Shown piece after piece: positions 35,614 through 45,081 of a stretch of 64,000 nt of DNA. Position numbers and translations under genes: made by a program. How positions within the stretch are numbered: position 1 is the first letter of the stretch; the number at the start of each line of letters is the position of its first letter. The notes below the pieces were generated by a model. The model saw only the letters and a list, made by a program, of their open reading frames with translations, was not told the DNA's origin and ran no database searches. This stretch comes from Roseomonas xinghualingensis (GTDB taxonomy: Bacteria; Pseudomonadota; Alphaproteobacteria; Acetobacterales; Acetobacteraceae): positions 178,714 to 242,713 of the forward strand of contig NZ_JAOXLP010000004.1 of assembly GCF_025791835.1 (NCBI RefSeq), written 5' to 3'.

Positions 35614-36740
35614 CCCCGAAGATCGCGCGCTTTCTTGCGGATGTTCAGCCGGCAACGCCATGCCTGGTACTCGACGTGGATCGCGTCGAGGAAAATTACC
35701 AGCGCTTGCAGTCCGCGCTGCCTCATGCCCGCATTTACTATGCCGTAAAGGCGAATCCGGCGCACCAGATCCTGGAGCGCCTAGTCGGTCTCGGCTCCTG
35801 CTTCGACGCAGCCTCCTGGGAGGAGGTTTCGGCGGCGCTGGATGCCGGCGCGGCGCCGGAGGCCATCTCCTACGGGAACACCGTGAAGAAGGAGAGCGCC
35901 ATCAAGGCCGCCTATGGGCGTGGCGTGCGCATGTTCGCCTTCGATTCCGAGGGAGAACTGGAGAAGCTGGCGCGTTCCGCGCCGGGCTCCCGCGTCTACT
36001 GCCGCATCCTGGTGGGCAATGACGGTGCCGAGTGGCCACTGTCCCGCAAGTTCGGCTGCGAGGTCGAGATGGCGCGCGATCTGATGATCCGCGCGCAGGA
36101 GTTGGGGCTGGATGCCTTCGGCCTCTCCTTCCATGTCGGCAGCCAGCAGACGAACACGGCGGCCTATGAGGCGGCGATCGCCAAGGTCGCCATGCTCTTC
36201 ACCGACCTCAAGGAGGCCGGGGTGAAGGTGCGCATGGTGAACCTGGGCGGCGGCTACCCCGTGCGCTACCGCTCGGAGGTGCCCGAGATCGACGAGATCG
36301 GCGCGGCCATCATGGGCGCCATGGCGGAGCATTTCGGCAACGCCCTGCCCGACATCGTGGTGGAGCCCGGGCGCTTCATTGCGGCGGATGCGGCGGTGGT
36401 GTCCTCCGAGGTGGTGCTCGTCTCCCGCAAGGCGAAGGACGATCCGGTGCGCTGGGTCTACCTGGACATCGGGCGCTTCGGCGGCATGGCGGAGACGGAG
36501 GGGGAGGCCATCAAATATGCCTTCCGCACCCCGCATGATGGCACCGAGGAGGGGCCGGTGACGATCGCGGGCCCGACCTGCGACAGCACCGATACTCTCT
36601 ACGAGAAGTCGAACTACCGGCTGCCGACCAAGCTTCAGCCCGGCGATCGGATCGAGATCCTGGCGACGGGGGCCTATGTGACCACCTATGCCAGCCAGGG
36701 CTTCAACGGCTTCGCGCCGCTGGCCGAGCACTATATCTGA
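35610..36740 (+). CDS. Type III PLP-dependent ornithine/lysine decarboxylase
   Basis: 376 residues, alanine-racemase-fold (eukaryotic-type) decarboxylase. Makes putrescine or cadaverine. YYAVKANPAHQILERL contains the PLP lysine; GLSFHVGSQQ, LGGGYPVRY, EPGRFIAADAAV and GPTCDSTDTLY (catalytic Cys, Asp) are conserved. It fits the alphaproteobacterial ODC/LODC group. ATG at 35610 with GGGAGGG 8 nt upstream. A potD-A-B-C uptake system for polyamines is 16 kb away. Which amino acid it prefers is not clear. Confidence 0.92.
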   Translation: MTPKIARFLADVQPATPCLVLDVDRVEENYQRLQSALPHARIYYAVKANPAHQILERLVGLGSCFDAASWEEVSAALDAGAAPEAISYGNTVKKESAIKAAYGRGVRMFAFDSEGELEKLARSAPGSRVYCRILVGNDGAEWPLSRKFGCEVEMARDLMIRAQELGLDAFGLSFHVGSQQTNTAAYEAAIAKVAMLFTDLKEAGVKVRMVNLGGGYPVRYRSEVPEIDEIGAAIMGAMAEHFGNALPDIVVEPGRFIAADAAVVSSEVVLVSRKAKDDPVRWVYLDIGRFGGMAETEGEAIKYAFRTPHDGTEEGPVTIAGPTCDSTDTLYEKSNYRLPTKLQPGDRIEILATGAYVTTYASQGFNGFAPLAEHYI

Positions 36741-36744
36741 CCGG

Positions 36745-36775
36745 AAAGGGCGCCGCGAGGCGCCCTTTCTTTTTT
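36745..36775 (+). terminator. Intrinsic terminator after decarboxylase gene
   Basis: AAAGGGCGCC / GGCGCCCTTT with loop GCGA, followed by CTTTTTT. Confidence 0.92.
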
Positions 36776-36887
36776 GGTCCGTCTCGGGCCGCAGAAGGAT
36801 ACGGTCTCGAATTATACAACACGGCACTGAATCCGCTTCCTCACGGATGAACTGTCGTTAATATGCGACAAAAGACCGGGGGCTGGC

Positions 36888-37457
36888 GTGGCTGAGTTCT
36901 GGGCGGATTGGGGCGCAGCAGCTTATCTGCTGGCCGCCCTCTGGGCGTTCTTCGAAGGTGAGACTTTCGTCCTCGCGGCTGCGGCCATTGGAGCCATGAC
37001 AGGGGCTGTGGACCCCTGGATCCTCATGGTCTCGGTCTGGATCGGTTCCTTCCTGGGAGACCAGACCTGGTTCACCCTGGGCCGGCGCTACGGACCACGT
37101 CTCATGAAACGCTACCCCAAGGCCGAGGCGAAGATGGCGAGCGCCACCGCCATGCTGCTGCAATACGGCACCCTTTTCGTCCTGACCTTCCGCTTCCTCT
37201 ACGGTATCCGCAACGTGGCCGCCGCAGCCTGCGGCCTGGCCGGAATGGGGCGGCTTCGCTTCGCGGCGCTGAATTTCATCGCCGCCGGCGTCTGGGCTGG
37301 CAGCTTCGTCGCGGCGGGCTGGTACCTGGGCGCATTGATCGGCCCGGAGCGGCTGTTCCACTTCATCGCCGGCGCCGCGCTGCTGATCCTGGCCGTATTC
37401 CTGTTCCGCCGCTTCTACCGCAAACGCCGCTCGGCCCGGACAGCCCCCGCACTCTGA
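36888..37457 (+). CDS. DedA family membrane protein
   Basis: 189 residues, GTG start. Hydrophobic helices with the DedA/SNARE-associated motifs: FFEGETFVLAAAAIGAMTG (E in the first re-entrant loop), GSFLGDQTWFTLGRRYG, and FRFLYGIRNVAAAACGLAGM (the R-x3-G-R loop). DedA proteins are now linked to lipid scrambling and membrane-potential homeostasis. Short 3' tail RKRRS is basic. Confidence 0.9.
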   Translation: MAEFWADWGAAAYLLAALWAFFEGETFVLAAAAIGAMTGAVDPWILMVSVWIGSFLGDQTWFTLGRRYGPRLMKRYPKAEAKMASATAMLLQYGTLFVLTFRFLYGIRNVAAAACGLAGMGRLRFAALNFIAAGVWAGSFVAAGWYLGALIGPERLFHFIAGAALLILAVFLFRRFYRKRRSARTAPAL

Positions 37458-37584
37458 GGCGATCCGGACCTGCGGGCCAAGTGGACCCGCCCAATGGACG
37501 GCCGGCGCAGCGCTGGCCCTTTCCATGCAGTGCTTTGCATCCCGGTGATTTCCCAAGAGCCGAACTGGCTCTACTCTGCACTCC

Positions 37585-38049
37585 ATGGACGAGATCGACC
37601 GCAACATCCTGATCGCCGTGCAGCAGGACGGCGCCGCAGGGCTGGCCGAACTGTCCAAGGTGGCTGGGCTCTCAGTCTCAGCCACGGCTGAGCGCGTAAA
37701 GCGGCTGGAGGAGCGCGGCATCATCCGGGGCTGGCACGCGGCCCTGGACCCGGCAGCCGTGGGCTGCGCCCTGCTGGCCTTCGTGATGGTCGCGATGAAG
37801 CCTGGGCGGGATGGCGCTGCTTTCCGCAAGGCAATGCGCCGGGCCGGAGTGGTACTGGAATGCCACGCCGTCAGCGGCAGCTGGGACTACATGCTGAAGC
37901 TGCGCCTGCCGGATCTGGCGGCGCTGGAGCGCTTCGTCACCGATGAGGTACGGAGCCAGTCCGGCGTCGAGAGGACGGAGATCGTGGTCGCCCTCTCATC
38001 GGAGAAGGAGACGATGATCCTGCCGGTTGCCGAGGCCGACGAGGAATAG
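37585..38049 (+). CDS. Lrp/AsnC-family transcriptional regulator
   Basis: 154 residues. N-terminal winged helix-turn-helix (IDRNILIAVQQDGAAGLAEL, LSVSATAERVKRLEERGII), then the RAM domain (VVLECHAVSGSWDYMLKLRL, PDLAALERF). Such regulators respond to amino acids. It is followed by a perfect terminator and then a peptide-type ABC system, which it could control, though no operator was identified. Confidence 0.93.
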   Translation: MDEIDRNILIAVQQDGAAGLAELSKVAGLSVSATAERVKRLEERGIIRGWHAALDPAAVGCALLAFVMVAMKPGRDGAAFRKAMRRAGVVLECHAVSGSWDYMLKLRLPDLAALERFVTDEVRSQSGVERTEIVVALSSEKETMILPVAEADEE

Positions 38050-38080
38050 GGCTGGACTGCCCGCTTCATTCGCTGCGCAA

Positions 38081-38115
38081 GCAAAAAGGCTCCGGAATAT
38101 CCGGAGCCTTTTTGC
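38081..38115. terminator. Perfect bidirectional terminator after lrp-type gene
   Basis: 16-bp perfect stem GCAAAAAGGCTCCGGA / TCCGGAGCCTTTTTGC with loop ATA; T5 on both strands. Confidence 0.9.
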
Positions 38116-38126
38116 TTCGCTACGCC

Positions 38127-38155
38127 GGCCTCCCCGCGTGCCATGCGGGGAGGCC
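38127..38155. repeat. Second hairpin in the lrp / binding-protein gap
   Basis: GGCCTCCCCGC / GCGGGGAGGCC, 11 bp perfect, loop GTGCCAT, no T tract. Confidence 0.6.
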
Positions 38156-38170
38156 AGCCCGTAACGGGGA

Positions 38171-38200
38171 CAGGGCCTCGGAAGTAAAGCCGAGGCCCTG
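38171..38200. repeat. Third hairpin in the lrp / binding-protein gap
   Basis: CAGGGCCTCGG / CCGAGGCCCTG, 11 bp perfect, loop AAGTAAAG, 7 nt after the binding-protein stop on the minus strand. No T tract; likely a 3' end stabiliser with the terminator further on. Confidence 0.6.
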
Positions 38201-38206
38201 CTTGGG

Positions 38207-39829
38207 TCAGGCCGCCGGAGTGGTCGCCATCGCGGTCGTCCGCTCATCCGCGCGCGCCTCGAAGCCCAGGTTGCGCTTCAGGGCCCAGAAGTTCAGCAGC
38301 TGGTGCAGCGGGATGAAGGCCAGGTCGTCCATGGCCATCTTCACGGCGTCCTGGAACAGCTTCTCACGCTGCTCGTCATCCAGCGTGGCGGCCGCGCGGG
38401 CCGTCAGCGCATCCAACTCCGGGTTGCTGTAGCGCCCGTTGTTGCTGGCGCCCATCCGCTTCTCACGGTCATAGGTGCCGAGGATGTTGACCAGCGTATA
38501 GGACGCCTCGCCCGTGGAGCTACCCCAGCCGAGCAGGCGGATGGCGAACTCCTGGCGGGCGTTACGCTGGGAGAAGCTGGCCCAGGGCTGCGCCTCCACC
38601 TGGGTCTGCACGCCGATGCGCGTCCACATCTGAGCAACGGCCTGAACGGTGCGGGCATCGTTCGGATAGCGGTCGTTCGGGCTGTGGAGGGTCAGCTTGA
38701 AGCCGTTGGGGAAGCCCGCCTCGGCCAGCAGCGCCTTGGCCCGGTTCGCATCATAGGTCGCCGGCTTGAGGTCGGGATTGTAGCCAAAGGCGCCGGGCGG
38801 CAGCCACTGTGCGGTCGGCACCGCCGTCCCTTCCATCACCTGGCGGCAGATGGCCTCGCGGTTGATCGCGATGGACAGAGCCTGGCGGACGCGGATGTCC
38901 TTGAAGGGGTTCTTCGGCAGCGGCTTGCCGTCATTGTCGGTGACGAAAGGCACCTCCCCGTCGCGCGAGAAGTCCGGGAAGAGGTAGATCACGCGCACGC
39001 CCTGCGTCTCGGCCAGCTTCACGCGGCTGTCGCGGCGCAGCTTGGCGAGGTCGCTCGACGGCACCTGATCGATCAGGTCGACGTCGCCCGCCAGCAGGGC
39101 CGCGGTGCGGGCGCTGTCATTGGCGATGAAGCGGTAGGACACGCGGTCCCAGGGCTGCTTCGGGCCATACCAGTTGTCGTTGCGGACCAGCTCGGTGCGG
39201 TCACCCGGCGAATAGGAGACGACCTTGTAAGGGCCGGTGCCGATCGCCGCCTTGAGGGAGTTGAAGTCCTCGGGGTCCGCGCCGGTGGCGGCGTGGCGGG
39301 CGACGATGCAGATGCCGGCCAGTTCCGTCGGCAGCAGCGGATGGGGCGCCGCTGTGTGGAAGCGGATGGTCAGCGGGTCCACCACCTCGGTCTTGGTGAT
39401 GGCGCGGATGAAGCCGGCGAAGCTGCCCGGGGAGCCCTTCACATTCGGCACGCGCTCGATGCTGAAGACCACGTCGTCGGCCGTGAAGTCCTTGCCATCG
39501 TGCCACTTGATGCCAGGGCGGAGCTTGAACTCCCATACCGTGTCGGAAATCGTCTTCCAGCTCTCGGCCAAGCCGGGATAGGGCTGGGCGTTGGCGTCAC
39601 GCTCCACCAGTCGATCGAAGATGTGCATCGACAGGCTGATATTGGGGGAGGCGTTGTAGAAATGCGGGTCGAGCGAGGTCACTGATCCGCCGATCGCGAT
39701 GGTCAGGGTCCGGTTACCGGCGGCTGGTGCCGCCTGGGCATCGGCCACGCTCGGCGCAAGGCCACCCGTAATGGCAGCCAAAGCGGCCGGGGCTGTCACG
39801 AAAAGGCGGCGCGAAATGGACGCTGTCAC
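38207..39829 (-). CDS. Peptide/oligopeptide ABC transporter substrate-binding protein (Tat-type signal)
   Basis: 540 residues, SBP_bac_5 family. The leader ISRRLFVTAPAALAAITG has a twin-arginine pattern (SRRLFV). Mature part: IGGSVTSLDPHFYNASPNIS, SWKTISDTVWEFKLRPGIKW, HDGKDFTADDVVFSIERVPN, NDSARTAALLAGDVDLIDQV and ASNNGRYSNPELD. It binds peptides or similar ligands in the periplasm. It is divergent from two close paralogues and from the permease/ATPase genes, so it may serve the same transporter under separate control. Confidence 0.92.
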   Translation of the reverse strand: MTASISRRLFVTAPAALAAITGGLAPSVADAQAAPAAGNRTLTIAIGGSVTSLDPHFYNASPNISLSMHIFDRLVERDANAQPYPGLAESWKTISDTVWEFKLRPGIKWHDGKDFTADDVVFSIERVPNVKGSPGSFAGFIRAITKTEVVDPLTIRFHTAAPHPLLPTELAGICIVARHAATGADPEDFNSLKAAIGTGPYKVVSYSPGDRTELVRNDNWYGPKQPWDRVSYRFIANDSARTAALLAGDVDLIDQVPSSDLAKLRRDSRVKLAETQGVRVIYLFPDFSRDGEVPFVTDNDGKPLPKNPFKDIRVRQALSIAINREAICRQVMEGTAVPTAQWLPPGAFGYNPDLKPATYDANRAKALLAEAGFPNGFKLTLHSPNDRYPNDARTVQAVAQMWTRIGVQTQVEAQPWASFSQRNARQEFAIRLLGWGSSTGEASYTLVNILGTYDREKRMGASNNGRYSNPELDALTARAAATLDDEQREKLFQDAVKMAMDDLAFIPLHQLLNFWALKRNLGFEARADERTTAMATTPAA

Positions 39830-39938
39830 TTATTACTCTCCTTTTTTTGAAGCTGTGATCACTCAAACTAGCGACAGGAGCAACGGACTGCTAGGATGTC
39901 CCTCTGGGAAGGCGCCAACAGGAAGTCCGGGGGACTGG
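39830..39938. promoter_or_regulatory. Divergent promoter region between binding-protein genes
   Basis: 109 nt of markedly AT-richer sequence (TTATTACTCTCCTTTTTTTG) between the two divergent binding-protein starts. It must hold both promoters; no confident -35/-10 pair was recognised. On the minus strand CAAAAAAAGGAGAGTAATAA supplies a strong GGAG ribosome-binding site before the start at 39829. Confidence 0.5.
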
Positions 39939-41525
39939 ATGAACAATTTTGTTTCAGCGGCCATGATGGCCGCCTTTTCGGCATTTGTGGCGTCCGGCAC
40001 AGTGACAGGAGCAGGCGCACAGACCCTGAACCTGGCCGTGGGAGCCACTGTTACTTCCCTGGATCCCCATTACCACGCACTTTCCCCAAACTATGCTGTG
40101 GCGGACATGCTGTTCGACAGCCTGACCGCCTTCGATGCCCAGGCCCGCGTCCAGCCCCGCCTGGCTGAGAGTTGGGCGCCGGTGGCGGAGAATATCTGGG
40201 AATTCAAGCTTCGCCCGAACATCAAGTTCCATAACGGCAACGCCTTCACCGCCGAGGATGTGGCCTTCACCATCGCCCGTGTACCGACAGTACCTAACAG
40301 CCCGTCTTCATATGGTATCTACACTCGCGCGATTCAGCGGGTAGAGGTTGTGGATCCGCTGACGGTCCGCTTCCACACCAGTGCTCCCTACCCGCTCCTG
40401 CCAGTGGATCTGGCTCAGATCCAGATGCTCGACAGCGAGATCCATGCGAACCCGCTGACCGAGGATTTCAACTCCGGCAAGCTGGCCATCGGCACCGGCC
40501 CCTTCCGGGTGCTGAGCCACCGTCATGGCGAGCGGATCGAATACGCCCGCAACGACGCCTACTTCGGCCCCCGCCCGCATTGGGAGCGGGTGAACTACCG
40601 GATGATCACCAATGATGCGGCGCGCACCTCGGCGCTGCTCTCCGGCGATGTGGACTTCATCGATCAGGTGCCGACCAGCGACATCGCCAAGCTGCGCGGC
40701 GACAGCCGTGTGCAGTTGAGCGAGGCGAACGGGCTGCGGCTGATCTTCCTGGCGCTCGACCATTCGCGCGAGACCGCCTCCCCCTTCACCCTGGACAATG
40801 ACGGCAAGCCGCTGCCACGCAATCCGCTGAAGGACGTGCGGGTGCGGCAGGCGCTGTCCATGTCGATCGACCGGCAGGCCATCACCGACCGGGTGATGGA
40901 GGGCGCCTCCCTGCCCTCCACCCAGCTTCTGCCGCCCACCGCCTATGGCGCCCTGCCCGACCGCCAGGTGGGCCGCGCCGATCCGGATGGCGCCAAGCGC
41001 CTGCTGGCCGAGGCCGGCTATCCGAACGGCTTCCGGATCACCCTGCACGGGCCGAACGACCGCTACATGAATGACGCCCGGATCATCCAGGCGATCGGCC
41101 AGATGTGGACCCGGATCGGCATCCGCACGAGCGTGGAGGGGCAGCCCTGGGCCACCTTCGTGGCACGGGCGGGCCGCCAGGAGCTTTCGGCGATGCTGGT
41201 GGGCTGGGGGACTTCCTCCGGCGAGCCGACCAGCCCGCTGCGCTCGCTGCTGGCGACCTACAATGCCCAGCGCGGCTTCGGCGGCTCCAACCGCGGGCGC
41301 TACAGCAACCCGGCCATGGACGCGAAGATGGAGGAGGCGCTGCGGACGCTGGACGACGCCAAGCGCGAGGCCCTGCTGCGCGAGGCGACCACCCTCGCCA
41401 TGGATGACGTCGGGATCATCCCGATCCATATCCAGAAGAACATCTGGGCCATGCGCCGCGGCCTTCAGCATGAGGCCCGTGCGGATGAGCTGACCCGCGC
41501 CCAGGACGTGCGCCCGGCCCAGTGA
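39939..41525 (+). CDS. Peptide-type ABC transporter substrate-binding protein, paralogue 2
   Basis: 528 residues from ATG 39939 (MNNFVSAAMMAAFSAFVASG), with GGGGGA upstream and a Sec-type signal ending near GAGA. TVTSLDPHYHALSPNYAVAD, IWEFKLRPNIKFHNGNAFTA, NDAARTSALLSGDVDFIDQV, GSNRGRYSNPAMD and MDDVGIIPIHIQKNIWAMRR closely parallel the other two binding proteins. First gene of the SBP-SBP-permease-permease-ATPase-ATPase operon. Confidence 0.93.
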   Translation: MNNFVSAAMMAAFSAFVASGTVTGAGAQTLNLAVGATVTSLDPHYHALSPNYAVADMLFDSLTAFDAQARVQPRLAESWAPVAENIWEFKLRPNIKFHNGNAFTAEDVAFTIARVPTVPNSPSSYGIYTRAIQRVEVVDPLTVRFHTSAPYPLLPVDLAQIQMLDSEIHANPLTEDFNSGKLAIGTGPFRVLSHRHGERIEYARNDAYFGPRPHWERVNYRMITNDAARTSALLSGDVDFIDQVPTSDIAKLRGDSRVQLSEANGLRLIFLALDHSRETASPFTLDNDGKPLPRNPLKDVRVRQALSMSIDRQAITDRVMEGASLPSTQLLPPTAYGALPDRQVGRADPDGAKRLLAEAGYPNGFRITLHGPNDRYMNDARIIQAIGQMWTRIGIRTSVEGQPWATFVARAGRQELSAMLVGWGTSSGEPTSPLRSLLATYNAQRGFGGSNRGRYSNPAMDAKMEEALRTLDDAKREALLREATTLAMDDVGIIPIHIQKNIWAMRRGLQHEARADELTRAQDVRPAQ

Positions 41526-41565
41526 TTGCATTGCCCCCGACGATCAACGCCACTGGAGAGAGCCT

Positions 41566-43146
41566 ATGAGGAAGCTGTACCTGGCTGCCACCGTGGCCTT
41601 GGCCGCCCTTTGCGGGGCGCATCCGTCGGGGGCACAAAGCCTGACCATGGCGGTGGGCGCGCCGATCACCTCGCTGGACCCGCACTACCACCAGCTGTCG
41701 CCCAACAACGCCGTCGCGGACATGATCTTCGACAAGCTTGTGAACACCGACGCGCGGTCGCGTCAGGTGCCCGGGCTTGCGACCGAGTGGAGGGCCATCG
41801 GGCCGACCACCTGGGAGTTCAAGCTTCGCCCCGGCGTGAAGTTCCACAACGGCAGGGACTTCACCGCCGAGGACGTAGCCTTCACGCTCGCGCGGCTGCC
41901 GAACGTGCCGAACGCCCCCTCCTCCTTTGCTGCCTATTCCCGGCCGATCCAGCGGGTGGAGATCGTCGATCCCCTGACCATCCGCTTCCACACGGCGCAG
42001 CCCCATCCGCTGCTGCCGCTGGACATGACCAATGTGCGTATCCTGGACAAGGAGACGCACGAGGACGCGACGACGGAGGACTTCAATTCCACCCGCGTCG
42101 CGATCGGCACCGGGCCGTGGCGTGTCGTTTCCCACCGGAACGGCGAGCGGATCGAATTCGAGCGGAACGATGCCTATTGGGGCAGCGCGCCAGCCTTCCA
42201 GCGCGTCGCCTACCGGATGATCACCAATGACGCCGCCCGTACGGCGGCGCTGCTGGCCGGCGACGTGGATTTCATCGATCAGGTGCCGACCACGGACTTG
42301 TCGAAGCTGCGCAACGACCAACGGGTGGCGCTGAGTGAGGTGGTGGGGCTGCGGCTGATCTTCCTCGGCCTGGATCACCTGCGCGGGCCGAATGAGAATT
42401 CGCCTTTCGTCACGGATAATGACGGCAAGCCGCTGGGGCGGAACCCGCTGCGGGACGTGCGCGTGCGGCGTGCCCTTTCCATGGCTATAGACCGGCAGGC
42501 GATCGTGGAGAGGGTGATGGAAGGGGCGGCGACACCAGCCGGGCAGTTCCTGCCGCCGGGCGTGCCCGGCCATGTGCCGGATGTGCAGCCCACCCCCTTC
42601 GATCCCGAAGGTGCCAGGCGCCTGCTGGCTGAGGCGGGCTACCCCAATGGCTTCCGCATCCAGCTGAACGGGCCGAACGACCGTTACATCAATGATGGCC
42701 GGATCATCCAGGCGGTCGGCCAGATGTGGACCCGCGTGGGTGTCCGGACCGCTGTCGAGGGCCAGACCTGGGCGGTCTTCGTTGGCCGTGCCGCTCGCGC
42801 CGATTATTCGGCCCATCTGATCGGCTGGGGTTCCAACCCAGACGGTTCCCACCCGCTGCGCAATATCCTGGCGACAGTGAGCGCGGAAAAGGGATGGGGT
42901 GCCTCCAATCGGGGGCGTTATTCTAACCCGGAAGTGGATCGGCTGCTTCAGGCCTCGCTGACGGAGCTAGACGAGGAGAAGCGCCAGAAACTCGTGTTGG
43001 ATGCCCAGCGGATCGCGGCGGAGGATGTCGCGGTCATTCCGATTCATATTCAAACCAACATCTGGGCGATGCGGCGCGGCCTCGTGCACGAGGCACGCGC
43101 CGACGAGGCGACCCGGGCGCAGGATGTACGTCCTGCACCACGGTGA
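41566..43146 (+). CDS. Peptide-type ABC transporter substrate-binding protein, paralogue 3
   Basis: 526 residues, Sec signal MRKLYLAATVALAALCGAHP. Same motif order as its neighbours: ITSLDPHYHQLSPNNAVADM, WEFKLRPGVKFHNGRDFTAE, NDAARTAALLAGDVDFIDQV, GASNRGRYSNPEVD and VAVIPIHIQTNIWAMRRGL. More similar by eye to paralogue 2 than to the divergent one, suggesting a recent tandem duplication. 40 nt after paralogue 2 and 37 nt before the permease. Confidence 0.93.
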   Translation: MRKLYLAATVALAALCGAHPSGAQSLTMAVGAPITSLDPHYHQLSPNNAVADMIFDKLVNTDARSRQVPGLATEWRAIGPTTWEFKLRPGVKFHNGRDFTAEDVAFTLARLPNVPNAPSSFAAYSRPIQRVEIVDPLTIRFHTAQPHPLLPLDMTNVRILDKETHEDATTEDFNSTRVAIGTGPWRVVSHRNGERIEFERNDAYWGSAPAFQRVAYRMITNDAARTAALLAGDVDFIDQVPTTDLSKLRNDQRVALSEVVGLRLIFLGLDHLRGPNENSPFVTDNDGKPLGRNPLRDVRVRRALSMAIDRQAIVERVMEGAATPAGQFLPPGVPGHVPDVQPTPFDPEGARRLLAEAGYPNGFRIQLNGPNDRYINDGRIIQAVGQMWTRVGVRTAVEGQTWAVFVGRAARADYSAHLIGWGSNPDGSHPLRNILATVSAEKGWGASNRGRYSNPEVDRLLQASLTELDEEKRQKLVLDAQRIAAEDVAVIPIHIQTNIWAMRRGLVHEARADEATRAQDVRPAPR

Positions 43147-43183
43147 GATAACGGGGCACCGCCCGGCCCGAGGGACCTGAACC

Positions 43184-44155
43184 ATGAGTGTTTATCTGCT
43201 GCGCCGGCTAATCCAGGCGGCGCTGGTCATGTTGGCGATGTCGGTGATCGTGTTCATCGGCGTCTATGCCATTGGTGATCCTGTTGAAATTCTGATCTCG
43301 CCCGATGCCGACCAGGCTGAGCGTGCGCGTGCGATCGCGGCCCTCGGCCTCGACAAGCCCCTGTGGGAGCAATATTTCTCCTTCCTCGGCAACGCGTTGC
43401 GCGGCGATCTGGGCCGGTCCTTCGTGTTCAACGAGCCCGCCTTGCAGCTGATTGCCCAGCGCGCCCCCGCGACGCTGGAACTGGCTTTCGGTGCCACCTT
43501 CCTGGCCGTTCTGGTCGGCCTGCCGCTCGGCCTCTATGCCGGGCTGCGCCCGAACGGGGTTGGGGCCAAGACAATCATGGCCGGCTCCATCCTTGGCTTC
43601 TCCCTGCCCACCTTCTGGGTCGGCCTGATGCTGATCATGGTCTTCGCCGTGCAGCTCGGCTGGCTTCCCTCCACGGGCCGCGGTGAGACGGTCGAAGTGC
43701 TGGGGATGCGCTGGTCATTCCTGACATGGAATGGACTAACCCACATGGCCATGCCGGCGCTGAACCTGGCGCTGTTCAAGATCAGCCTCGTGATCCGCCT
43801 GACGCGTGCGGGCGTGCGCGAGACCATGCTGATGGACTACGTGAAGTTCGCCCGCGCCAAGGGCCTCGCGCCCAAGCGGATCATCGGCGTCCATGTGTTC
43901 AAGAACATCCTGATCCCGGTGGTGACCGTGGTGGGCCTGGAGCTGGGCTCCACCATCGCCTTCTCGGTGGTGACGGAGAGCGTCTTCGCCTGGCCGGGAA
44001 TGGGCAAGTTGATCATCGATAGCATCAACGTGCTCGATCGCCCCGTGATCGTCGCCTATCTGATGAGCATCGTTTTCATGTTCATCGTCATCAACCTTAT
44101 CGTGGACCTGCTCTATTCCGTGCTTGATCCGCGCGTGCGGCTGGAGAGCAAGTGA
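43184..44155 (+). CDS. ABC transporter permease (DppB-like)
   Basis: 323 residues, six predicted helices. MSVYLLRRLIQAALVMLAMS is the usual DppB/OppB start; the cytoplasmic EAA loop reads DYVKFARAKGLAPKRIIGVH. Forms the pore with the next gene product. Its TGA overlaps the next ATG (TGATG). Confidence 0.93.
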   Translation: MSVYLLRRLIQAALVMLAMSVIVFIGVYAIGDPVEILISPDADQAERARAIAALGLDKPLWEQYFSFLGNALRGDLGRSFVFNEPALQLIAQRAPATLELAFGATFLAVLVGLPLGLYAGLRPNGVGAKTIMAGSILGFSLPTFWVGLMLIMVFAVQLGWLPSTGRGETVEVLGMRWSFLTWNGLTHMAMPALNLALFKISLVIRLTRAGVRETMLMDYVKFARAKGLAPKRIIGVHVFKNILIPVVTVVGLELGSTIAFSVVTESVFAWPGMGKLIIDSINVLDRPVIVAYLMSIVFMFIVINLIVDLLYSVLDPRVRLESK

Positions 44156-45081
44156 TGAGCGCGACAACTGCACCACCGGTGCCCACCGAAACCAAGGCAC
44201 CCCGCGTCGAGACCCCGCTGCGCCGCTTCATCTCGGAGTTCGCCGAGAGCAAGATGGCGGTGGGAGCCCTGATCGTCTTCCTGGCAATCGTGCTGATCGC
44301 GATCTTCGCCCCGCTGATCTCGCCGCAGAACCCCTATGACCTGGCGCAGCTGGACATCATGGATGGCCGGCTGGAGCCAGGCTCGAAGAGCGGTGACGGC
44401 AGCATCACCTACTGGCTCGGCACGGATGACCAGGGGCGCGACATGCTCTCCGGCATCATGTACGGGCTACGTATCAGCCTTGTGGTAGGCGCTGGCTCCG
44501 CCATCGTGGCGGCGCTGGTGGGTGCGTCCCTCGGCATGCTGGCGGCCTATGCCGGTGGCCGGACCGACACCGTGATCATGCGTCTGGTGGACCTCCAGCT
44601 CTCCTTCCCGACCATCCTGTCGGCGCTGATGATCCTGGCCTTCCTCGGCAAGGGGGTGATGAACGTCGTCATCGCGCTGATCGTGGTGGAATGGGCCTAT
44701 TATGCCCGGACCGTTCGCGGCACGGCGCTGGTGGAGCGGCGACGGGAGTATATCGAGGCCGCGCAGTGCCTGGCGTTGCCGACCCGGCGGATCATCTTCC
44801 GCCACCTGCTGCCGAACTGCATGCCGCCGCTGATCGTGGTGGCGACCATCCAGATCGCCCGCGCGATCGCGCTAGAAGCGACCCTGTCCTTCCTCGGCCT
44901 CGGCGTGCCGATCACGGAGCCCTCGCTGGGCCTGCTGATCGCCAATGGCTACGAGTACATGCTCTCGGGCAAGTACTGGATTTCCTTCTACCCCGGCATC
45001 GCGCTGCTGATCACGATCGTCTCGATCAACCTGGTCGGCGACCATCTGCGTGACGTCCTCAACCCGCGGCTGAAGAAGTAA
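44155..45081 (+). CDS. ABC transporter permease (DppC-like)
   Basis: 308 residues. N-terminal cytoplasmic segment, then VGALIVFLAIVLIAIFAPLI and five further helices; LGTDDQGRDMLSGIMYGLRI is the DppC periplasmic signature and EYIEAAQCLALPTRRIIFRH the EAA loop. ATG at 44155 chosen; a GTG three bases earlier is also possible. Stop overlaps the ATPase start (TAATG). Confidence 0.93.
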   Translation: MSATTAPPVPTETKAPRVETPLRRFISEFAESKMAVGALIVFLAIVLIAIFAPLISPQNPYDLAQLDIMDGRLEPGSKSGDGSITYWLGTDDQGRDMLSGIMYGLRISLVVGAGSAIVAALVGASLGMLAAYAGGRTDTVIMRLVDLQLSFPTILSALMILAFLGKGVMNVVIALIVVEWAYYARTVRGTALVERRREYIEAAQCLALPTRRIIFRHLLPNCMPPLIVVATIQIARAIALEATLSFLGLGVPITEPSLGLLIANGYEYMLSGKYWISFYPGIALLITIVSINLVGDHLRDVLNPRLKK

